From: Owenweeksia hongkongensis DSM 17368
GTDB taxonomy: Bacteria; Bacteroidota; Bacteroidia; Flavobacteriales; Schleiferiaceae
Assembly: GCF_000236705.1 (NCBI RefSeq)
Contig: NC_016599.1
Coordinates: 124,001-188,000, forward strand
Direction of reading: 5' to 3'
Length of the DNA stretch: 64,000 nt
How positions within the stretch are numbered: position 1 is the stretch's first letter; every line of letters starts with the position of its first letter. The notes under the pieces were generated by a model, which was not told where the DNA came from, ran no database searches, and worked only from the letters and a program-made list of their open reading frames with translations. The position numbers and the translations under genes were made by a program. This document shows, piece after piece, positions 7,941 through 16,896 of this stretch.

Positions 7941-8432
7941 TCACCTCGACAACTCCACTACCTTCAACTCAAAAATTCTATCCCCATCTATTTTAAAGCT
8001 CAGCATAGTGCGTACTTTATGAAAACCATGCTTACCAATAGCTCCCGGATTCATGTGGAGTAGGCCAAGCTTTTTGTCGTTCATCACTTTAAGAATATGG
8101 CTATGGCCGCAAATGAAAAGCTTGGGTGGAGCATTGTAGATTTCGGGTTTTACGTACGAGCTATATCTTCCCGGGTAACCACCAATATGCGTAATCCACA
8201 CATCCACACCTTCACACATAAAGCGTAGGTTTTCGGGCCAGGCGGCACGAATTGAAGTGTCATCGATATTTCCAAATACAGCACGCACCGGAGCTATGGT
8301 GGCCAGAGCATCCGTTACCGCCAAGGAGCCAATATCGCCCGCATGCCATATTTCATCACTGCCTTCGCAGAGCTCCAGTATTTTGGGACTGATATAGGAA
8401 TGGGTATCGCTTAATAGGGAAATCTTAATCAA
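7941..8432 (-). CDS. metallophosphoesterase (YfcE/MJ0936-like)
   Basis: A 163-residue calcineurin-fold phosphodiesterase. All metal-binding blocks are visible in order: SDTHSY (D-x-H, residues 8-13), HAGDIG, FGNID (GNxD), THIGGYPG and GHSH. Length and motif spacing match the YfcE/MJ0936 group of small phosphodiesterases acting on artificial aryl phosphodiesters or cyclic nucleotides; the natural substrate of that group is mostly unknown. It is transcribed divergently from truA with 51 bases between the starts. Confidence 0.9.
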   Translation of the reverse strand: MIKISLLSDTHSYISPKILELCEGSDEIWHAGDIGSLAVTDALATIAPVRAVFGNIDDTSIRAAWPENLRFMCEGVDVWITHIGGYPGRYSSYVKPEIYNAPPKLFICGHSHILKVMNDKKLGLLHMNPGAIGKHGFHKVRTMLSFKIDGDRIFELKVVELSR

Positions 8433-8483
8433 TGGTGTGGGCGTTTAAATTACCTTTGCGCAAGATTAAAAATTATCTTTCGA

Positions 8484-9230
8484 TTGCGATACTTTGTGCG
8501 GCTTTCCTACTTGGGTAAAAATTTTCATGGTTGGCAAATACAGCCCAATGCTACCTCGGTGCAGGAAACCCTAAACAAAACTTTTTCCACAATCTTTAAT
8601 GAAGAGGTAAATACGGTTGGTGCGGGCCGAACAGATACGGGTGTTCATGCTTCGGAAATGTGGGCACATTTTGATGTGCAAAATCCTATTCCTGAAAATG
8701 CTGCTCATAAGTGCAATCGCTTTTGCGGACCCGATATCGCTATTAAGCAATTTATAAAAGTAGAGGATGACGCTCATGCCCGATTTGATGCAGCAGCTCG
8801 TTCGTATGAATATCATATCCTAAAAGAGAAGAACCCATTTCTACAGGATTTAGGATGGTTTTGCCCGTATCCGCTTAACGTAGAAAAGATGAACGAGGCG
8901 GCTAAGTTTCTTTTTGATTTTGAGGATTTTACTTCTTTTTCAAAAAGTAAAACCCAAACTATGACCAACAATTGCAGGGTGATAGAAGCTCGCTGGGAAG
9001 AGCGCGAAGACAGGCTAGTATTTTACATTTCGGCAGATAGGTTTTTGCGAAATATGGTGCGTGCTATTGTAGGCACTTTGGTAAATATAGGCAGGGAGAG
9101 GCAGCCGATAGAAAGTTTGAAAGAGATAATAGAAGCAAAAGACCGTAGTTTAGCGGGAGAATCGGTACCGGCCCATGGCTTGTACCTTACACGTGTGGTT
9201 TATCCAAAAGAAGTATTGAATGGCAAGTAG
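8484..9230 (+). CDS. truA: tRNA pseudouridine(38-40) synthase TruA
   Basis: A 248-residue enzyme that converts uridines 38-40 in the anticodon arm of tRNAs to pseudouridine. The N-terminus RYFVRLSYLGKNFHGWQIQ and the catalytic block GAGRTDTGVHA (Asp51) are diagnostic; SFSKSKTQT and FLRNMVRAIVGTLV are further TruA blocks. The start is TTG; no in-frame ATG exists near the conserved N-terminus, and the Rossmann-like start RYF requires initiation here. It overlaps the following ABC gene by 11 bases. Confidence 0.95.
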   Translation: MRYFVRLSYLGKNFHGWQIQPNATSVQETLNKTFSTIFNEEVNTVGAGRTDTGVHASEMWAHFDVQNPIPENAAHKCNRFCGPDIAIKQFIKVEDDAHARFDAAARSYEYHILKEKNPFLQDLGWFCPYPLNVEKMNEAAKFLFDFEDFTSFSKSKTQTMTNNCRVIEARWEEREDRLVFYISADRFLRNMVRAIVGTLVNIGRERQPIESLKEIIEAKDRSLAGESVPAHGLYLTRVVYPKEVLNGK

Positions 9231-11061
9231 TGATGTAAGCGGTAAAGCTTTCGACCTAAAACTTTTACGTAAAATATTGACCTATGTGCGCCCGTACAAG
9301 GCTGTGTTTTATGGTGCAATGGTGCTTACGGTGGTTCTTTCGGCTTTGGGTACAGCTCGCCCTATTTTGATACAATATGTAATCGACAACTTTGTGATTA
9401 CACCTGATAGCGAAGGCCTTCTTAATTATACTTTGATTATTACAGGACTCCTGCTTTTAGAGTCTATTTTCCAGTTTTTCTTTACCTATGGAGCTAATTA
9501 TTTGGGGCAAAATATTATCCGTGATTTGCGGCTTCAGCTGTATGAACACATTCTTTCTTTTAAGCTTCAATACTTTGACCAAACGCCAATTGGCACACTG
9601 GTAACCCGTGCTGTATCGGATATTGAAACAATAGCCGATATTTTCGCGCAGGGTATTCTCACCATTTTTGGAGATATTTTCAAGATAGTGGTAATGATTG
9701 CCGCTATGTTCTACTTTTTTGACTTCAGGCTAGTATTGATTTCACTTTCAGTTGTTCCTGTTTTATTCTATGCCACACGTCTCTTTCAGCTTAAGATAAA
9801 GTCTGCATTTCAGGATGTCCGTACGCAGGTTTCTTCACTCAATGCTTTTGTACAAGAGCACCTTACGGGAATGAATATCGTTCAGATTTTTAATAGGGAG
9901 GAGGCTGAGATGGAAGAGTTTAAATCTATCAACGAAAAGCACAAGGCCGCAAATATTCGTTCTATTTGGTACTTCTCTATATTCCTTCCGGTAATAGAAA
10001 TCATGAGTGCCATAAGCATTGGCTTGGCGGTATGGTTTGGTGGACTAAAAGCTGCGCAGGAGGCAAGTAAAATTTCACTGGAGCTTTTACTTTACAGAGG
10101 AATGGGCTGGGATGTAGCTCCAGACATGACAATGATTACCCTGGGAGAAATAACGGCTGTTATCATTTTTATAAACATGCTTTTCCGCCCCCTGCGCCAA
10201 TTGGCTGATAGGTTCAATACCCTGCAGATGGGTATGGTAGCTTCGGAGCGTGTGTTCAAAATTTTAGAAACTAATTCCAGAATTGAAGATAAGGGAGACA
10301 TTGTGATGGATGATGTTCGTGGAGATATTGAGTTCCAAAATGTAAAGTTTGGCTACAAGTCTGATGAACTTATTTTGAAGGGAATTAGCTTTAAAGTAGA
10401 AGCCGGTCAAACCCTCGCCATTGTTGGTGCAACAGGAGCTGGTAAATCCACCATTGTAAACTTGCTAAGCCGTTTTTATGAAATCAATTCAGGGTCTATA
10501 AAAGTAGATGGGGTTGATATAAAAGATATGGACCTTGGTTCGCTTCGAGACCACTTGGCGGTGGTGCTTCAGGATGTGTTTTTGTTTTCGGATACCATCA
10601 TGAATAACATCACTTTGAGCAAGGATATTGAGCGCCATCAGGTAGAAGAAGCAGCGGCATTTATTGGTGTAGATGATTTTATTGAAAGCCTACCGGATAG
10701 TTATGATTACAATGTTCGTGAGCGTGGAAACATGATTTCGGTAGGGCAGAGGCAGCTACTGGCTTTTTTGCGTGCTTATGTTTCCGATCCTTCTGTTTTA
10801 ATTTTGGATGAAGCCACAAGTTCTATTGATACCCACAGCGAAAAGCTGATTCAAAAGGCTATTGATAAAATTACTGAGGGACGCACTTCTGTAATTATTG
10901 CTCACAGATTGGCTACCATCAAAAAAGCCGATAAAATATTGGTGATGGAGAAAGGTGAAATAGTAGAGGAAGGTACTCACTCTGAGCTGTTGGCCATGAA
11001 TGGCTATTACACCCGCCTTTATGAAATGCAGTTTAAAGCGGAGGAAGAAGATGTTACTTAA
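9220..11061 (+). CDS. ABC transporter, fused permease and ATPase (exporter type)
   Basis: A 613-residue half-transporter of the MsbA/multidrug exporter class. Six membrane segments lie in residues 25-350. Between segments 5 and 6 there is an insertion (AAQEASKISLELLLYRGMGWD), longer than in MsbA and frequent in Bacteroidota homologues. The nucleotide-binding domain has Walker A GATGAGKST (403-411), Walker B LILDEATSS and the H-loop IIAHRLATI. The signature is ISVGQRQ rather than LSGGQ, a variant seen in this subgroup. It probably works as a homodimer exporting lipid or drug. It overlaps truA and ends 8 bases into the convergent barrel gene. Confidence 0.93.
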   Translation: MASSDVSGKAFDLKLLRKILTYVRPYKAVFYGAMVLTVVLSALGTARPILIQYVIDNFVITPDSEGLLNYTLIITGLLLLESIFQFFFTYGANYLGQNIIRDLRLQLYEHILSFKLQYFDQTPIGTLVTRAVSDIETIADIFAQGILTIFGDIFKIVVMIAAMFYFFDFRLVLISLSVVPVLFYATRLFQLKIKSAFQDVRTQVSSLNAFVQEHLTGMNIVQIFNREEAEMEEFKSINEKHKAANIRSIWYFSIFLPVIEIMSAISIGLAVWFGGLKAAQEASKISLELLLYRGMGWDVAPDMTMITLGEITAVIIFINMLFRPLRQLADRFNTLQMGMVASERVFKILETNSRIEDKGDIVMDDVRGDIEFQNVKFGYKSDELILKGISFKVEAGQTLAIVGATGAGKSTIVNLLSRFYEINSGSIKVDGVDIKDMDLGSLRDHLAVVLQDVFLFSDTIMNNITLSKDIERHQVEEAAAFIGVDDFIESLPDSYDYNVRERGNMISVGQRQLLAFLRAYVSDPSVLILDEATSSIDTHSEKLIQKAIDKITEGRTSVIIAHRLATIKKADKILVMEKGEIVEEGTHSELLAMNGYYTRLYEMQFKAEEEDVT

Positions 11062-11713
11062 ACTCGTAAATTAAGCCAAGGCCTCCACGAATAAGCCAGT
11101 CTTTTCCATCTCCAATTCCAATTATGCCATCCCAGCCATCATTTCCTGCTGTGCGTGAAATAAAGTAACCTTCTAATAGCACTTGCTTAGTCAATCGTAT
11201 GGTAGCACCAGCTTCCAATTGAATCAATGCTTCGTATTTTGTCCCGTCATTTGTTTCGTAGCCCGGGGGTATATATTCAGGAGTATCGGATGAATTAATG
11301 GTTTGAGCAAATCCAAATCCAAATCCTACATAAGGTAAAAAGTCACCAGGTCTTGGTCTGCGTCTTCTCCGGCTTCTGCCTCTGCGTTTTTTTTCAAAAG
11401 GATTTGTTGAATATCGAAAACCAACTCCTAAATAAGTTTGATTAAACATGGTTTGAAATACGGTATCGGGCTCAAAGCTGTGCTCGATGTTTGCCGAACT
11501 GTGGGATACCTCTCCTACAAAAAGCCAGGGTGAATTTAGGAATAGATTGGTGTAAACAGCGCTAAAATCCACGCCATAGTTATCTTTAATACCGTCAGAG
11601 GTTTCACCACGTACATTGCAAAGGCCAGCGTGAAGGCTTAGGGCGGAAGTTTGTGCTGCTACATTTTTGACAAGAAATAATGAAATAAGTAATACTAAAA
11701 ATAAAATCCTCAT
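11054..11713 (-). CDS. outer membrane beta-barrel protein with Arg-rich loop
   Basis: A 219-residue protein with signal peptide (residues 1-20, cleavage after AAA) and alternating aromatic/polar strands of an OmpA/OmpW-size barrel, ending in a GGLGLIYEFK strand typical of outer membrane proteins. It resembles the 217-residue barrel encoded at 12684-13337 along its whole length, including the LHAGLCNVRGETSD / LRAGVATLQGETTSD start and the DGNDWLIHGGLGL-like end. A run of arginines at residues 109-121 (KRRGRSRRRRRPR) is absent from that paralogue and would lie in a turn or loop. Function unknown. It overlaps the ABC transporter gene tail to tail. Confidence 0.8.
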   Translation of the reverse strand: MRILFLVLLISLFLVKNVAAQTSALSLHAGLCNVRGETSDGIKDNYGVDFSAVYTNLFLNSPWLFVGEVSHSSANIEHSFEPDTVFQTMFNQTYLGVGFRYSTNPFEKKRRGRSRRRRRPRPGDFLPYVGFGFGFAQTINSSDTPEYIPPGYETNDGTKYEALIQLEAGATIRLTKQVLLEGYFISRTAGNDGWDGIIGIGDGKDWLIRGGLGLIYEFK

Positions 11714-11855
11714 TGGCTAGGTTGTTGGAAATTTGGCTAATTTAAATATAACCAAATCAGATAACTAGCAAATATCTACGGAAAATAAATGATAAAGGTT
11801 TTACAATGTCAGCAATGAGAAGAAATAATTAGGTGATAAAGTGGAAATATTTATC

Positions 11856-12653
11856 CTAACGTTTACTTTGATTCCCTGCTTTCATTTGACTATACTTAAG
11901 AATAGACACAAAGAATGCTCCACCAATTGTATTTCCAATAATGGCGAAAATCAAAAACTCGAGGTAATCGTAGAGGGTGATGCTATCACCAACAAGTAGT
12001 CCGCTCAGCACTTCTATGTTTCCTACAATGCAGTGATGCAGACCGCCCACACCAATTATTAAGGTTATAAAAATCACTATTACAATATGGCTTATTGATT
12101 CGCGTACCGAGCCAATAAGCCAACCCAAAAGTCCCATCATCCAGCCTGCAAGTACAGCGGAGCCTAGTGTTATTTGCCAGTTGGGCTCCACCATTACTTT
12201 GGCAATATGCTCAAATGACTCAGCCGGTATTCGGCCACTTTCTGGGCCTATCCAAGTGATGAAAAGCGCAAAAAGAAGCCCTCCAACAAGGTTTCCTAAA
12301 ATTACAAAGCCCCATAGTCTGAGTAACTCCCCAACACTGGCTTTGCCATTGAGAACAGGTAAAATAGCCAAAGCCGTTTGCTCTGTAAAGAGTTCTGAGC
12401 GACCGATTATCACGAATATAAAACCAAGCGGGTATCCCAATGAAATGATGAGGTGTAAAACTTCAGGGTCTACTTTTCCGCTAAACATAGCATGAAGAAT
12501 TCCCATAAGCATTACTGAAAAACCAATTTCTAAACCTGCCGTAAAGGCGCTCAGGCTAAGCCCAACACTGGAACGTTCATAATCTCGAAAACCTAGTTTT
12601 ATCTGGTCTTCTACAATTTCGTCATGCTCCTTGGGTTTGTCGTTTTCTGCCAT
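11856..12653 (-). CDS. formate/nitrite transporter (FNT) family channel
   Basis: A 265-residue inner membrane protein with six hydrophobic segments after a charged N-terminus of about 35 residues. The FNT pattern is seen in SAFTAGLEIGFSVMLMGIL, in GRSELFTEQTALAILPVLNG (the L-F-T-E loop), in a central GWMMGLLGWLIGS and in VGGLHHCIVGNIEVLSGLL, where the conserved pore histidine region lies. The family carries formate, nitrite, hydrosulfide or related monovalent acids as pentamers. The E in the LFTEQ loop and the long N-terminus resemble the YfdC-like branch, whose substrate is unclear. It is flanked by two paralogous outer membrane barrel genes on the same strand. Confidence 0.9.
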   Translation of the reverse strand: MAENDKPKEHDEIVEDQIKLGFRDYERSSVGLSLSAFTAGLEIGFSVMLMGILHAMFSGKVDPEVLHLIISLGYPLGFIFVIIGRSELFTEQTALAILPVLNGKASVGELLRLWGFVILGNLVGGLLFALFITWIGPESGRIPAESFEHIAKVMVEPNWQITLGSAVLAGWMMGLLGWLIGSVRESISHIVIVIFITLIIGVGGLHHCIVGNIEVLSGLLVGDSITLYDYLEFLIFAIIGNTIGGAFFVSILKYSQMKAGNQSKR

Positions 12654-12683
12654 GCAGAAAGAACCTCAAATAATCAGAAAAGT

Positions 12684-13337
12684 TTAAAAATGATATTGTA
12701 AACCTAATCCACCATGTATCAACCAGTCATTTCCATCACCGCTGCCGGAAAATCCATCCCAGCTGTCCGTGCCCCCAGTGCGTCCTCCTGTATAGGCATC
12801 AATGGCCCAGTGTTTTGACAGAACGATGATGAACCCAAATTCTGCGGAAGCGGTAAAATCCATTGTGCTTTCTTGGTGCAAAGTGTAGCCACCTAGTTTA
12901 TCAGTATCTAAATCTATGTCGTTACTGGTTTTTATAGCGCCAACACCAATTCCTATATAAGGTAAAAACTGACCCGCATAAGGCTTATACTCGTTGATTG
13001 AAGGATTCAAAATATGTCTGATTCCAACTCCAAAGTAGGTTTGAGCAACTTGTGTTTCCAAATTGGAAGAGGAGCCATCTCCTGTGAAATTCAGAGAGGC
13101 ATTTACAATGGAATGTGTAACCTCTGCTGTTGCGGCCCATTGCTCATTTTTCATAGAATAAGAATAGACTATACCAACTTCGGGACCTATACTTCCAAAC
13201 AAATTGTCTGAAGTAGTTTCTCCTTGAAGGGTGGCAACTCCTGCTCGGAGTGTAAGGGCTGATTTTGGTGATTGCTGCGAAAACGCAGATGTGGCACTGA
13301 CAATAAAGGCCAGTAGTAGAGAGCTCGAATGTTTCAT
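12684..13337 (-). CDS. outer membrane beta-barrel protein, paralogue of the 11054-11713 gene
   Basis: A 217-residue exported barrel: signal peptide to about residue 20 (SATSAFSQQ), then alternating strands with aromatic girdles and a terminal GGLGLQYHF strand ending in Phe, the outer membrane signature. Its DSWDGFSGSGDGNDWLIHGG end matches DGWDGIIGIGDGKDWLIRGG in the paralogue. It is 30 bases upstream of the FNT channel gene on the same strand, so the two are probably co-transcribed. Role unknown; co-location suggests an envelope function related to the channel. Confidence 0.8.
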   Translation of the reverse strand: MKHSSSLLLAFIVSATSAFSQQSPKSALTLRAGVATLQGETTSDNLFGSIGPEVGIVYSYSMKNEQWAATAEVTHSIVNASLNFTGDGSSSNLETQVAQTYFGVGIRHILNPSINEYKPYAGQFLPYIGIGVGAIKTSNDIDLDTDKLGGYTLHQESTMDFTASAEFGFIIVLSKHWAIDAYTGGRTGGTDSWDGFSGSGDGNDWLIHGGLGLQYHF

Positions 13338-13461
13338 AAAAGTAGAGATTTTTTCGAGCGAGCTTAGGCCAAAGGTATGTTAATACAATCCGTTTTACAA
13401 AACCAGTTTATTGTATTCAACTTTGTAAAAATATAAAACCAGAAGTGTGAAAAACCTTTCC

Positions 13462-13836
13462 TTAGGATTTGAAGCTGGCAATGTTTCCTTTTGGATAAAG
13501 GAAAAAACTGCTTAGGGCTAAGGCTACACCAACACCAAAAACCGAGTATATAATTGCGGGATTTATAAAAATGTTGTCAGAAGTATAAGTGTAAAAGAAT
13601 ACACTGGCAGTGATCAGGATAAGTGCGATGCCTACAATGGCCAATATCTTGGCAATTTTTTTTCGACTCAATGCCTTCAGGTACAGAGATTCTTTATATT
13701 CCACCTGACTTACAATTACATCTCTTTCCTCTTCCTCCATCATTTGCTGTTTCAAGCTCTGATGTATATCAGATGAAGGCATTCCTGCAATCTTGCGCTG
13801 AAAATAGTATTCTATAAGTCTGTCTGCCGAGTCCAT
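13462..13836 (-). CDS. small two-helix membrane protein, unknown function
   Basis: A 124-residue protein with an acidic, helical N-terminal part (about 65 residues, containing QQMMEEEERDVI) followed by two hydrophobic segments (about 64-84 and 93-112) separated by a short loop. I do not recognise a named family. It is a single gene with no close partner; the barrel gene ahead of it on the same strand lies about 120 bases downstream. Confidence 0.65.
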   Translation of the reverse strand: MDSADRLIEYYFQRKIAGMPSSDIHQSLKQQMMEEEERDVIVSQVEYKESLYLKALSRKKIAKILAIVGIALILITASVFFYTYTSDNIFINPAIIYSVFGVGVALALSSFFLYPKGNIASFKS

Positions 13837-14160
13837 TAATAGTGGTTAAAGAACAGGGCAAATTTAATAGCAATTGCCTTTATTAGGTATGTCTTCCACT
13901 AGTAATTTTTTCACATTTTAAACCTAATAAATAAGTGAATTCAATATCAGAGGCTTAGATTTTTGATAGAAAGTAGGCGGCCAAGAAAAATAAAGTGCGT
14001 GGACTACAACATTTTAATTTTCATAGAGTTAAATACTTAGAACACTTCGGAAGTTTACAGGAGCCTTGGTAGAGAATTTCTTTGCCGGGCTCTTTGTTTA
14101 TTAATGTATGCTTCCAAATGTGTGTAATAAACTGCCAATTTGTAATTTTCGCCTTCAAGG
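13837..14160. other. intergenic region, no gene seen
   Basis: 324 bases between the divergent small membrane protein gene and the DnaJ-like gene. It is AT-rich with stops in all frames. taattttc at 14143-14150 is one base off the TAnnTTTG -7 element, but no good TTG lies at the expected distance. No RNA gene or clear repeat was found. Confidence 0.6.
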
Positions 14161-15096
14161 ATGAGACGATATTACGATATACTCGGCCTGCAGGAGGGCG
14201 CTACCAAAAAAGAGATAAAGCAGGCTTATCGCAAAATGGCCATGCAGTATCATCCTGACCTTAATCCAGGAAAGGAATCCAAACAAAAGTTTATCGAAAT
14301 TCTAGAAGCCTATGAATACCTTATTGGTATTCGTCAGATGAACGAAGGCAAAGGGATGAGCTATGAGGATCTTCAGAAGTTTTATGAATTAATGAAGAAG
14401 GCTGCCGAAGAAAAAGCCAAGCGTGAGTACCGCGAAAAAGTAAGAGAGTTTAAAAAGGAAAAGGAGCGCAAGCAAGGGGAGGAGTACAAAAAAGCGATTT
14501 ACCTTTTGGTGGCTATTTGTATAGCGGCCATAGGGCTTTGGCAAGGGTATAAGTTTTACACCAACCTTATGATAAATGGTGATCGCCAAGTGGCCGAAGT
14601 TGAGGTAGTAGGTATTGGTATGAAGCGTTTGAAGTACGCCTTTCAGGTAGGAGATAGTCTTTATAAGGACGAGCAATACGTGAGTAATAATAAAATTGAA
14701 ATGATTTCTGGGAATGGGATGCCGCTAAAAACCGGAGATAGGTTTGAGGTGGAATTTTCACGAGGGGCACCTGCCTATCATCGTATAAATTTTGAAAGGG
14801 TATCCACCTCTACCATGCAGCGCTATTTTGCCATGGTTTCCTCCAAGCTTACCTATTTATTTTATGAAGAGTGGCAGCATCTCTCCAATGATGAAAAGAG
14901 GATAAGAGCGGCTTGTATCACCTCTATCGTGTTTAGTCGCCAAGGCTTTGAAGGCCTAAGCGACATTTACTATGCTGATGCCAATATACTCGACAACTTT
15001 TCACACAATAGCTGGACCTGGTACTTTATGAAAACCAGTGATGAGTTTGAGGAAATTCTAGCTGCTTGTCAGGTCATAGAAGAGGAGTTGCATTAA
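14161..15096 (+). CDS. membrane-anchored DnaJ-domain protein
   Basis: A 311-residue protein. Residues 1-60 are a J domain ([21 protein letters not shown], then the HPD motif in YHPDLNPG), expected to stimulate an Hsp70 ATPase. A very charged helix follows ([21 protein letters not shown]), then one membrane segment (about 117-135, [19 protein letters not shown]) and a 170-residue C-terminal domain with no recognised signature. The arrangement recalls J proteins tethered to the inner membrane with an extracytoplasmic tail. The client is unknown. It meets the convergent gmhA gene with a 4-base overlap. Confidence 0.85.
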   Translation: MRRYYDILGLQEGATKKEIKQAYRKMAMQYHPDLNPGKESKQKFIEILEAYEYLIGIRQMNEGKGMSYEDLQKFYELMKKAAEEKAKREYREKVREFKKEKERKQGEEYKKAIYLLVAICIAAIGLWQGYKFYTNLMINGDRQVAEVEVVGIGMKRLKYAFQVGDSLYKDEQYVSNNKIEMISGNGMPLKTGDRFEVEFSRGAPAYHRINFERVSTSTMQRYFAMVSSKLTYLFYEEWQHLSNDEKRIRAACITSIVFSRQGFEGLSDIYYADANILDNFSHNSWTWYFMKTSDEFEEILAACQVIEEELH

Positions 15097-15695
15097 CTCA
15101 CTCTATCATCATACACCTTACCCATACTTGGATTGTCGCCCATCAGGGTGGCTTGCATTTCCTTCTTTATGATGTTGAAAATAATCATGTGAATGTCTTC
15201 ACACACTTCCATATCCATGACATCAGCATGAACTGATATATCCGCAAGCCTGCTGATTTTGCCACCATTAAAACCTGAAAGAGCGAGGGTTTTTACACCT
15301 TGGTCTTTGGCGTAAGTCATAGCACGAACCACATTCTCAGAATTCCCGCTTCCGCTGATACCGATTACCAAATCGTCTTTACCAATGAAGTTTTTCAGGG
15401 GCTCAATAAAAATATCCTCGTAGCCAATATCATTGGCAATAGCCATCATGGAGGCAATATTGTCGTTCAGGCAAATCATTTTAAAACGCTTGTCCAAACC
15501 ATAACTCGCACCTTTTAGGAAGTCACCCGCTACGTGAGAAGCCGTAGCCCCGCTACCACCATTTCCAAACACATAAATGTTTCCACCTTTGTGGTAGGCA
15601 TCCAAAAATGCCTGAGCGGCCGCGTTTATTGCCGATTGATCTAGTTTGTCAATAGTTTGTTTTACAAGTCCTAAATATTCTTTTGCCTTATCCAT
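15093..15695 (-). CDS. gmhA: D-sedoheptulose 7-phosphate isomerase (SIS domain)
   Basis: A 200-residue SIS-fold enzyme that converts sedoheptulose 7-phosphate to D-glycero-D-manno-heptose 7-phosphate, the first step of heptose nucleotide synthesis. The phosphate-binding block [22 protein letters not shown] (residues 42-63) and the second block [14 protein letters not shown] (about 112-125) are GmhA-like, as is the ending with [13 protein letters not shown]. It overlaps the upstream hddA-type gene by 8 bases, so the two are translationally coupled. Confidence 0.94.
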   Translation of the reverse strand: MDKAKEYLGLVKQTIDKLDQSAINAAAQAFLDAYHKGGNIYVFGNGGSGATASHVAGDFLKGASYGLDKRFKMICLNDNIASMMAIANDIGYEDIFIEPLKNFIGKDDLVIGISGSGNSENVVRAMTYAKDQGVKTLALSGFNGGKISRLADISVHADVMDMEVCEDIHMIIFNIIKKEMQATLMGDNPSMGKVYDDRVS

Positions 15696-16671
15696 TTCCG
15701 TAGTGTATTAGTTTGGAGCCTTCTTGTTCAAATTTAAAATCAAATCTACGCACTTTGTGTAGTGCTTCATCCAGCTTTTGCTGTTTTTCCTTTGGGCAGT
15801 AAAACAACATAAATCCTCCGCCACCAGCTCCCAAAAGTTTTCCGCCAAGCGCTCCGTTTTTCATGGCGGTTTCATATAATTCATTTATCAATGGACTTGT
15901 GATTCCTGAAGCCAGCTGTTGCTTCATCATCCAGTTTTCATGCATGATGTGGCCAAAAGAATCCAAATCTCCTTTCATCAAAACATCCCTCAATTCATAT
16001 ACCAGCTTCACCATATTTTGAAGCGTTTTGAATTTATCGGCCTGCGCTGTATTCTTTTTTTGCTCCGACAGGATGGAGGAAGCACTTCTTTGATTTCCGA
16101 TGTAATAAAGACAAAGATTGTCTTGTAATGTATTGTAATTATCTGCCGAAAGGTAAACGGGATTTACCGTTACCAATCCGTTTTTATGAAACTCAATTAC
16201 GTTAAGGCCACCATAAGCCGCAGCATATTGATCTTGCTTCCCGATGGGTTCTTTGAGGATGTCAATTTCTATTTCACAAGCTTCTTTGCCTAGGGTTTCC
16301 TTGCTGGCATATAAGTTTTGCGTAACGTGTAAATTATGCAAAAGCCCCACTGTAAAAGAAGAAGATGATCCCATACCGGTACCCCCGGGGATATCAGAAA
16401 TAGAGCTTATTTCAATACCTCCGCTGATGTTGAATTTCTCCAAAGCCGTTCTGAGAATCGGGTGCTTTAGCTCCGAGACAGCAGATACAGTCTCAGTTTG
16501 CGAGTACTTGGTGCGTATTTTATCTTCTTCAAAAAACTTGTGTGAAGAAATGTACATATACTTATTGATGGATGTGCTGAGCACAGCCCCCGTACTTTGC
16601 GAATAAAAAGCTTCCAAATCGGAGCCTCCGCCTACAAAGCTTATCCTAAAAGGGGTTTGGGTGATTATCAT
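15688..16671 (-). CDS. hddA: GHMP kinase, D-glycero-alpha-D-manno-heptose 7-phosphate kinase type
   Basis: A 327-residue GHMP-superfamily kinase. Motif 1 is TQTPFRISFVGGGSDLEAFY, typical of HddA-like kinases. Motif 2, the ATP phosphate loop, is PGGTGMGSSSSF (95-106). Motif 3 is LLGAGGGGFMLFYC (about 280-293). HddA phosphorylates heptose 7-phosphate at C1 to the alpha-1,7-bisphosphate, committing it to the GDP-heptose route rather than the ADP-heptose route. Context between gmhA and a gene with both GmhB and guanylyltransferase-like domains supports that assignment. Fucokinase-type kinases share the fold but the neighbours argue against this. Confidence 0.9.
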   Translation of the reverse strand: MIITQTPFRISFVGGGSDLEAFYSQSTGAVLSTSINKYMYISSHKFFEEDKIRTKYSQTETVSAVSELKHPILRTALEKFNISGGIEISSISDIPGGTGMGSSSSFTVGLLHNLHVTQNLYASKETLGKEACEIEIDILKEPIGKQDQYAAAYGGLNVIEFHKNGLVTVNPVYLSADNYNTLQDNLCLYYIGNQRSASSILSEQKKNTAQADKFKTLQNMVKLVYELRDVLMKGDLDSFGHIMHENWMMKQQLASGITSPLINELYETAMKNGALGGKLLGAGGGGFMLFYCPKEKQQKLDEALHKVRRFDFKFEQEGSKLIHYGNG

Positions 16672-16783
16672 ACGAGCAAAGGTGTTTGTTGCAAAGAAAG
16701 CAAGCTTTTCATAAAAATGCCATGGAAACTTATTTATCTATTAAAATTCGGAAAAGTTTGAAGTGTACTAAATCAAAAGACAG

Positions 16784-16881
16784 ATTCCGGTCTGTCTCGC
16801 AAAATTGCAGGGGTCTTCGTTTCTTCTTCGCCCGGAATGAAATGTAAGGCAAGTCTGATCATTCCGGCCTTGAGCCGGAAT
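16784..16881. repeat. intergenic element with nested ATTCCGG/CCGGAAT inverted repeats
   Basis: attccgg at 16784-16790 pairs with ccggaat at 16832-16838, and attccggc at 16861-16868 pairs with gccggaat at 16874-16881 (8-bp stem, 5-base loop). The block fills the gap between the three-domain heptose gene and the hddA-type gene and looks like a dispersed intergenic repeat rather than coding sequence. The second hairpin lies immediately after the three-domain gene stop and may process or attenuate its transcript. Confidence 0.55.
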
Positions 16882-16896
16882 CTTTACCTTACAATG

